From the NCBI GenBank assembly GCA_002335345.1, contig DDCS01000046.1, forward strand, positions 1 to 10,218: DNA of 10,218 nucleotides, written 5' to 3'. The position numbers and the translations under genes were made by a program. This stretch comes from Flavobacteriaceae bacterium UBA2000 (GTDB lineage: Bacteria > Bacteroidota > Bacteroidia > Flavobacteriales > Flavobacteriaceae). Positions 6,668 through 10,218 of the stretch are shown piece after piece (positions within the stretch are counted from its first letter, which is position 1; each line of letters starts with the position of its first letter). The notes beneath the pieces were generated by a model. That model was given only the letters and a program-made list of their open reading frames with translations, did no database searches and had not been told where the DNA came from.

Positions 6668-7654
6668 CAAACATAAGGCCCCTAAGGTTTTTACGACTTG
6701 TGTGGGGTAAAGCCCAAGTTCAGGGGCGCCTTCACATAGGTGTATATAGCGCAGGTTTTTATGTCCTGCCAAAATTCGGACTATTGTTCTGACTTCGGCT
6801 AACGACAAACCATCGGGACTCTGGGCACTGCTTCCCATATTGACGATAACATCCAAGTCTAATTCGAGCCCGAACTGATCGTGAATAATGGGTTCCGCCC
6901 AACGCTTAAAAAGATCATTTCGCGCTTCACAGGGAGTATCGAGCCACTTGTTCAGAGCGAGGTAATTTATTTGATTGTTTTTAAGCGCGATCAGCTCCAT
7001 GATCCCCGGTGAGAGTGTATGCTCATGGAGTCCAAAAATGCCGTATTGAACTAAATCATTCTCCAAAATAGCCCGTTGAAAACCATTCCCACTATGGCGA
7101 TATTCGTCATTACGCAGGTCGGTATGGGCATCGATATTTAGGCAATGCATTCCTTGATTTAGGGCTTTGCTGCTGGCTCTAAGCAATCCAAGAGCGTTGT
7201 TGTGGCCTCCTCCAATCACCACCGGAATATAGCCATCGGCAATTAAGGGTTGGACCACCTCATCAACACGTTTGTCTAAGGTTAGCAGTAAATGATTAAA
7301 TGTCTTTTGATCGTTTTTATCCCGCCAATCCAAAGTCAAGCTTTCTTCCATGAGGTCATTACACTCAATAGTTCCCAGTAGGGCGACTTGTGCCAAGGGA
7401 CTGTTTGTTGCCGCGGGCAGACTGCAAAAATAGTTCAGAAAGGCGGCCCAAGTTTTAGCCGCTCCTGGGCGACCACCATTGGCCCTGATGCCAATGTCTT
7501 CTGGAATACCCAGCAAGAGATAGCGGGCTTTAGAGGTCTGTAAATCTTTTTCTGAGGTAATCAGTGAGAGGACCTCTCCAAGACGCGGTTCTCCCGGTCT
7601 TTTGATGGTCAATTGATCGATATACTGTGGGTCAATATAACGTAAGGCCGTCAT
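6653..7654 (-). CDS. hutG: Formimidoylglutamase (arginase/ureohydrolase family)
   Basis: Hydrolyses N-formimidoyl-L-glutamate to L-glutamate and formamide, the last step of this histidine-degradation route; cytoplasmic. The 333 residues carry the ureohydrolase binuclear-manganese site: His151 in GGGHNN (148-153), Asp175, His177 and Asp179 in DAHTD (175-179), and Asp266/Asp268 in LELDLD. All six ligands are present. The third motif continues into SSAQSPDGLS rather than the common DPxxAP, and GGGHNN replaces GGGHD/E; I regard both as usual for Bacteroidota HutG-like proteins. The assignment rests mainly on the hutI neighbour: its start codon overlaps the hutI stop by 4 nt (ATGA), implying translational coupling. 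Arginase, agmatinase or another ureohydrolase is possible by fold but unlikely in this context. Confidence 0.9.
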   Translation of the reverse strand: MTALRYIDPQYIDQLTIKRPGEPRLGEVLSLITSEKDLQTSKARYLLLGIPEDIGIRANGGRPGAAKTWAAFLNYFCSLPAATNSPLAQVALLGTIECNDLMEESLTLDWRDKNDQKTFNHLLLTLDKRVDEVVQPLIADGYIPVVIGGGHNNALGLLRASSKALNQGMHCLNIDAHTDLRNDEYRHSGNGFQRAILENDLVQYGIFGLHEHTLSPGIMELIALKNNQINYLALNKWLDTPCEARNDLFKRWAEPIIHDQFGLELDLDVIVNMGSSAQSPDGLSLAEVRTIVRILAGHKNLRYIHLCEGAPELGLYPTQVVKTLGALCLDLLV

Positions 7655-8886
7655 AACAGTCGTCCGTTTAAAATTACTTGATCAATATGATTTTGACCGA
7701 AATCATAGGGGAGGTGGCTGAAATCCTTTAATGGGTCCGTAATGATTAAACTGGCTTTTTTTCCTTTGGTGATTGAGCCATGAGTCGCTTCCAGTCCCAT
7801 GGCATAGGCCCCATTAATGGTGGCCGCGTTTAGCGCTTCGGCTGGAGTCATTTTCATGCGCATACAAGCCAGAGAAACCACTAAATTCATATTGCCTGAA
7901 GGCGCTGAGCCGGGATTAAAATCTGTCGCTAAGGCAAGGGGTAAGCCCCGGTCAATAATTGCTCTAGCCGGTGTAAAAGGAATATCGAGAAAAAGAGAAC
8001 AACCCGGCAGGGCCACCGGCATGGTCTGACTATTTTCTAAAGCTATGAGGTCTTCTTCGATCAGTTCTTCGAGATGATCTACACTGAGTACTTCCATGGC
8101 CACACCCAGGGCTACGCCCCCAATAGCATTGAATTGATTGACATGGATTTTCCCTTTTAAACCAAATCTGGCGCCAGCAGACAATATTTTCTCTGTATCC
8201 TCTAAATCAAAATAACCTTCCTCACAAAAGACATCGATGTAATCGGCGAGTTTTTGAGCCGCCACTTCCGGAATCATCTCCTTACAGATCTGTTGGACGT
8301 ACTCGTCTTTTTGATTCTTGTATAATTCGGGTAGGGCATGAGCCCCCAAAAAAGTCGTTTTAATGGCTACGGGATACTTTTCTGACAAACGTTTGGCCAC
8401 GCGAAGCATTTTAAGTTCAGCCTCAAGATTGAGGCCATAGCCACTTTTTATTTCAAGGGCACCGGTTCCTTGATAAGCACAGAGTTCTAATCGCTGGGCA
8501 GCTTGCTCATAAAGTTGTTTTTCAGAAGTTTTGTCCAGTCTGGCGGCACTATTTAAGATACCGCCCCCAAGTGCAGCAATTTCTTGATAACTCTTGCCCT
8601 CAAGCCGCTGAACAAATTCATCCACACGTTCACCGGCGTATACGATATGCGTATGGGAGTCACAGTAGGTCGGCATTACGACGCGGTCCGTACAATCTAT
8701 GATGTTTTTTGTGGCATTTAAGGGGGCCGTTTCCATAGGGCCAAAATCGGCAATCTGATCTTTATCAATAAGTAACCAGGCATTTTGGATAAGGGGCAAA
8801 TCACGCATTTCCCCTCCGGCAACGAAAGACACTTCGGGTTCACGAATCTGCAAAAGTTGATGAATATTGATCAGAAGTGTTTTCAT
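7651..8886 (-). CDS. hutI: Imidazolonepropionase
   Basis: Amidohydrolase that opens 4-imidazolone-5-propionate to N-formimidoyl-L-glutamate, the third step of histidine degradation; cytoplasmic and metal-dependent (Zn or Fe). The 411 residues match the family length. Metal ligands visible by motif are His78 and His80 in DSHTH (76-80), His248 in HVNQF and Asp322 in TDFNPGS. Substrate-pocket signatures are KSGYGL (147-152), GAHALP (181-186), CEEGYFD (221-227) and DHLE (270-273). The N-terminal beta-sandwich strand LLINIHQLLQI and the C-terminal KKASLIITD complete the fold. It is the first gene of the pair; HutG starts within its stop codon and consumes its product. The 120-bp divergent upstream region has no TAnnTTTG on this strand that I can find. 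No hut regulator is adjacent in the window. Confidence 0.97.
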   Translation of the reverse strand: MKTLLINIHQLLQIREPEVSFVAGGEMRDLPLIQNAWLLIDKDQIADFGPMETAPLNATKNIIDCTDRVVMPTYCDSHTHIVYAGERVDEFVQRLEGKSYQEIAALGGGILNSAARLDKTSEKQLYEQAAQRLELCAYQGTGALEIKSGYGLNLEAELKMLRVAKRLSEKYPVAIKTTFLGAHALPELYKNQKDEYVQQICKEMIPEVAAQKLADYIDVFCEEGYFDLEDTEKILSAGARFGLKGKIHVNQFNAIGGVALGVAMEVLSVDHLEELIEEDLIALENSQTMPVALPGCSLFLDIPFTPARAIIDRGLPLALATDFNPGSAPSGNMNLVVSLACMRMKMTPAEALNAATINGAYAMGLEATHGSITKGKKASLIITDPLKDFSHLPYDFGQNHIDQVILNGRLL

Positions 8887-8925
8887 AATGGACCCATAGG
8901 TTGCGGTTTAACGTCTTGGCATGAG

Positions 8926-8940
8926 CCCTTTTTACAAGGG
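8926..8940. repeat. Inverted repeat in the hutI/PLP-enzyme intergenic region
   Basis: CCCTT at 8926-8930 and AAGGG at 8936-8940 are perfectly complementary around a 5-base spacer (TTTAC). It lies 40 bases upstream of the hutI ATG and 67 upstream of the PLP-enzyme ATG, where an operator or an mRNA-leader hairpin could act. Five base pairs is short and can occur by chance. Confidence 0.3.
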
Positions 8941-8993
8941 AATCAATTTGCCAAAAACTCTTTGTAAATATAACAATACTCTGTTCTAATTTG

Positions 8994-9001
8994 TACATTT
9001 G
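8994..9001 (+). promoter_or_regulatory. Candidate -7 promoter box for the PLP enzyme
   Basis: TACATTTG matches TAnnTTTG exactly and ends 5 bases before the ATG at 9007. If used, transcription would begin at or within a base or two of the start codon, giving a leaderless or nearly leaderless mRNA. No TTG lies at the 17-23 base distance (TTTG at 8961-8964 is 29 bases upstream). An alternative, TTGCCA (8948-8953) with TATAAC (8969-8974) and a 15-base spacer, would give a leader of about 25-30 bases. Confidence 0.35.
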
Positions 9002-9006
9002 AGAAT

Positions 9007-10146
9007 ATGAGAGAAAAAAACACAGACCTCAATACTAAATGCGTTCACGAAGGAGAACTGCCCATTGATCAGTATAAATCTGCAGTTTCTCCATTATATT
9101 TTTCAACGGCATTTGACTATCAAGATCAGCACCTAGATCAATATCCGCGTTATTTTAATACCCCAAACCAGATTGGTTTGAATCAAAAGATTGCCGCATT
9201 AGACCATTGTGAGTCCGGTTTGGTCTTTGCCAGTGGGATGGCTGCAATTACATCAACGCTGTTGGGCTTACTCAGTGCAGGGGATCATATGGTCATCCAA
9301 AATTCAATTTATGGAGGGACTTACAATTTTGTAGCCAATCATTTAAAGGATTTTGGCATCCAACACGATTTTACTGCAGGGCTGAACGCAGATGATTTCG
9401 CGCAAAAAATAAAACCAAATACCAAGATTATATATATTGAATCTCCGTCAAATCCATTACTCGAAATTGTTGATTTTAAGGCCATAGTTGCGCGAGCGCA
9501 TCAATCCAATATTTTGGTTATTATCGACAGCACTATGGGTTCACCCGTGAATCAGTTACCTGCTCAGTACGGTGTCGATGTAATTATTCACAGCGCGACC
9601 AAATACATGTCAGGGCACAGTGATATTCTCGCGGGAACCATCGCCTGCAGTAAAGCCCTTAGAGACAGAATTGCAAAACGCGCAAAAATGCTTGGAGGCA
9701 ACTTAAGTGATTTAACGGTTTGGTTGCTTGATCGAAGCATAAAAACCATGGGGTTACGCGTCGACGCACAAAATAAAAATGCGATGATTATGGCCACTTG
9801 GTTGGAGGCACAACCGCAGGTTGATCGTGTATTTTATCCGGGATTAACAAGTCATCCCGATCATGTGCTGGCTCAATCTCAAATGTGTGGTTTCGGAGGA
9901 GTCGTGTCCTTTGAACTGTCAAAAAATTTGTCTGCAGTTTCTTTTTTGAATCACCTAAAACTCATTAAACGAGCGTCAAGTTTTGCCGGTGTTGAGTCTA
10001 CCGCCGTAATTCCTGCATTGACTTCACATTCCTTGCTCACTTCAGAGCAGCGTGCCGCTCTCGGAATTTCGGACCAACTCATTAGATTTTCTGTGGGGAT
10101 TGAGTCTGCTGAAGAATTGCAAAATGATATCGCTCAGGCCTTTTAA
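9007..10146 (+). CDS. Cystathionine gamma-synthase/lyase family PLP enzyme
   Basis: 379-residue fold-type I PLP enzyme of the Cys/Met metabolism family, cytoplasmic and normally tetrameric. Landmarks are YPRYFNTPN (46-54; the Y-x-R pair contacts PLP phosphate of the neighbouring subunit), SGMAAITS (76-83), YGGTYNF (102-108), YIESPSNP (143-150), Asp174 (pyridine nitrogen) and the Schiff-base Lys199 in HSATKYMSGHSD. Deviations are IDSTMGSP where VDNTFASP is usual, and SFAGVES (325-331) where SLGGVES is usual. YGGTYN also occurs in O-acetylhomoserine sulfhydrylases, so the reaction could be cystathionine gamma-synthase, cystathionine gamma-lyase or a related gamma-elimination or replacement. The N-terminus LNTKCVHEGE is canonical and fixes the ATG. 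It is followed 12 nt later by bshB1, suggesting an operon linking sulfur amino acids and bacillithiol. Confidence 0.9.
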   Translation: MREKNTDLNTKCVHEGELPIDQYKSAVSPLYFSTAFDYQDQHLDQYPRYFNTPNQIGLNQKIAALDHCESGLVFASGMAAITSTLLGLLSAGDHMVIQNSIYGGTYNFVANHLKDFGIQHDFTAGLNADDFAQKIKPNTKIIYIESPSNPLLEIVDFKAIVARAHQSNILVIIDSTMGSPVNQLPAQYGVDVIIHSATKYMSGHSDILAGTIACSKALRDRIAKRAKMLGGNLSDLTVWLLDRSIKTMGLRVDAQNKNAMIMATWLEAQPQVDRVFYPGLTSHPDHVLAQSQMCGFGGVVSFELSKNLSAVSFLNHLKLIKRASSFAGVESTAVIPALTSHSLLTSEQRAALGISDQLIRFSVGIESAEELQNDIAQAF

Positions 10147-10158
10147 TTATTGATATTG

Positions 10159-10218
10159 ATGTTAGAACATGTTATTGCCGTAGATATACTCGCCTTTGGT
10201 GCTCATCCAGATGATGTA
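10159..10218 (+). CDS. bshB1: Bacillithiol biosynthesis deacetylase BshB1, N-terminal fragment
   Basis: Only the first 20 codons are present; the frame is open to the window edge. After a short lead-in the residues are VDILAFGAHPDDV, the opening strand and zinc-binding H-P-D-D motif of the LmbE/PIG-L deacetylase family (His16, Asp18, Asp19 here). The ILAFGAHPDDV form is typical of BshB1, which removes acetyl from GlcNAc-malate to give GlcN-malate before cysteine is added by BshC. Other LmbE-family deacetylases share the motif, so the specific name is an inference from the flanking residues. It lies 12 nt after the PLP-enzyme stop, with no room for a terminator. An in-frame TTG at 10150 is a less likely start. 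Confidence 0.75.
   Translation, partial: MLEHVIAVDILAFGAHPDDV

Noticed and set aside
1..10218. A hidden defence, mobile or RNA system
   Set aside because: I looked for direct-repeat arrays, terminal inverted repeats, transposase or integrase motifs, tRNA-like or riboswitch-like stretches and small toxin-antitoxin pairs. Almost all sequence is covered by recognisable core genes with tight spacing, and no such structure was seen.

Overview
The window looks like ordinary core chromosome of a Bacteroidota bacterium, most likely of the Flavobacteriia/Cytophagia kind. Four things point there. None of the starts I examined has a recognisable Shine-Dalgarno; they are preceded by A/T-rich sequence. 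Exact copies of the Bacteroidota -7 element TAnnTTTG lie in both divergent intergenic regions. The HutG, transsulfuration-type PLP enzyme and response-regulator tail read like Bacteroidota versions. The last gene begins like BshB1 of bacillithiol synthesis, a thiol found in this phylum and in Firmicutes. No genus-level call can be made from sequence reading alone.

Layout. Bases 1-135 (+) are the C-terminal end of an OmpR/PhoB-type response regulator, converging on a six-gene minus-strand block (5868 down to 140). In transcription order this block holds a Gfo/Idh/MocA oxidoreductase, a 3-hydroxybutyryl-CoA dehydrogenase, a YggS/PLPBP protein, a DEDDh-exonuclease/GIY-YIG (Cho/UvrC-like) fusion nuclease, a voltage-gated-type potassium channel with a C-terminal zinc ribbon, and miaA. 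The gaps are 4, 9, 15, 63 and 16 nt, so at least the first four genes look like one operon. A 134-bp divergent promoter region (5869-6002) separates this block from pcm (6003-6644, +), which converges on hutI-hutG (8886 down to 6653, minus, overlapping by 4 nt). A second divergent region of 120 bp (8887-9006) leads to a cystathionine gamma-synthase/lyase-family PLP enzyme (9007-10146, +), followed 12 nt later by the start of bshB1, cut by the window edge.

Functionally the block mixes housekeeping roles: tRNA modification, PLP homeostasis, DNA repair nuclease activity, 3-hydroxyacyl-CoA oxidation or reduction, and ion conduction. pcm repairs isoaspartyl damage. hutI and hutG encode the last two steps of histidine degradation to glutamate plus formamide; the first two enzymes (HutH, HutU) are not in the window. 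The PLP enzyme and bshB1 plausibly link sulfur amino acid metabolism to bacillithiol.

I found no CRISPR array, transposon, phage gene, tRNA, rRNA, toxin-antitoxin or defence module, and nothing that supports a novel multi-gene system. The points most worth a second look are the fusion nuclease with a UvrC-like four-cysteine pattern, the channel's zinc ribbon, the altered active-site motifs of the PLP enzyme, and a possible leaderless mRNA at 9007. There is no gene-free stretch longer than 300 bases.
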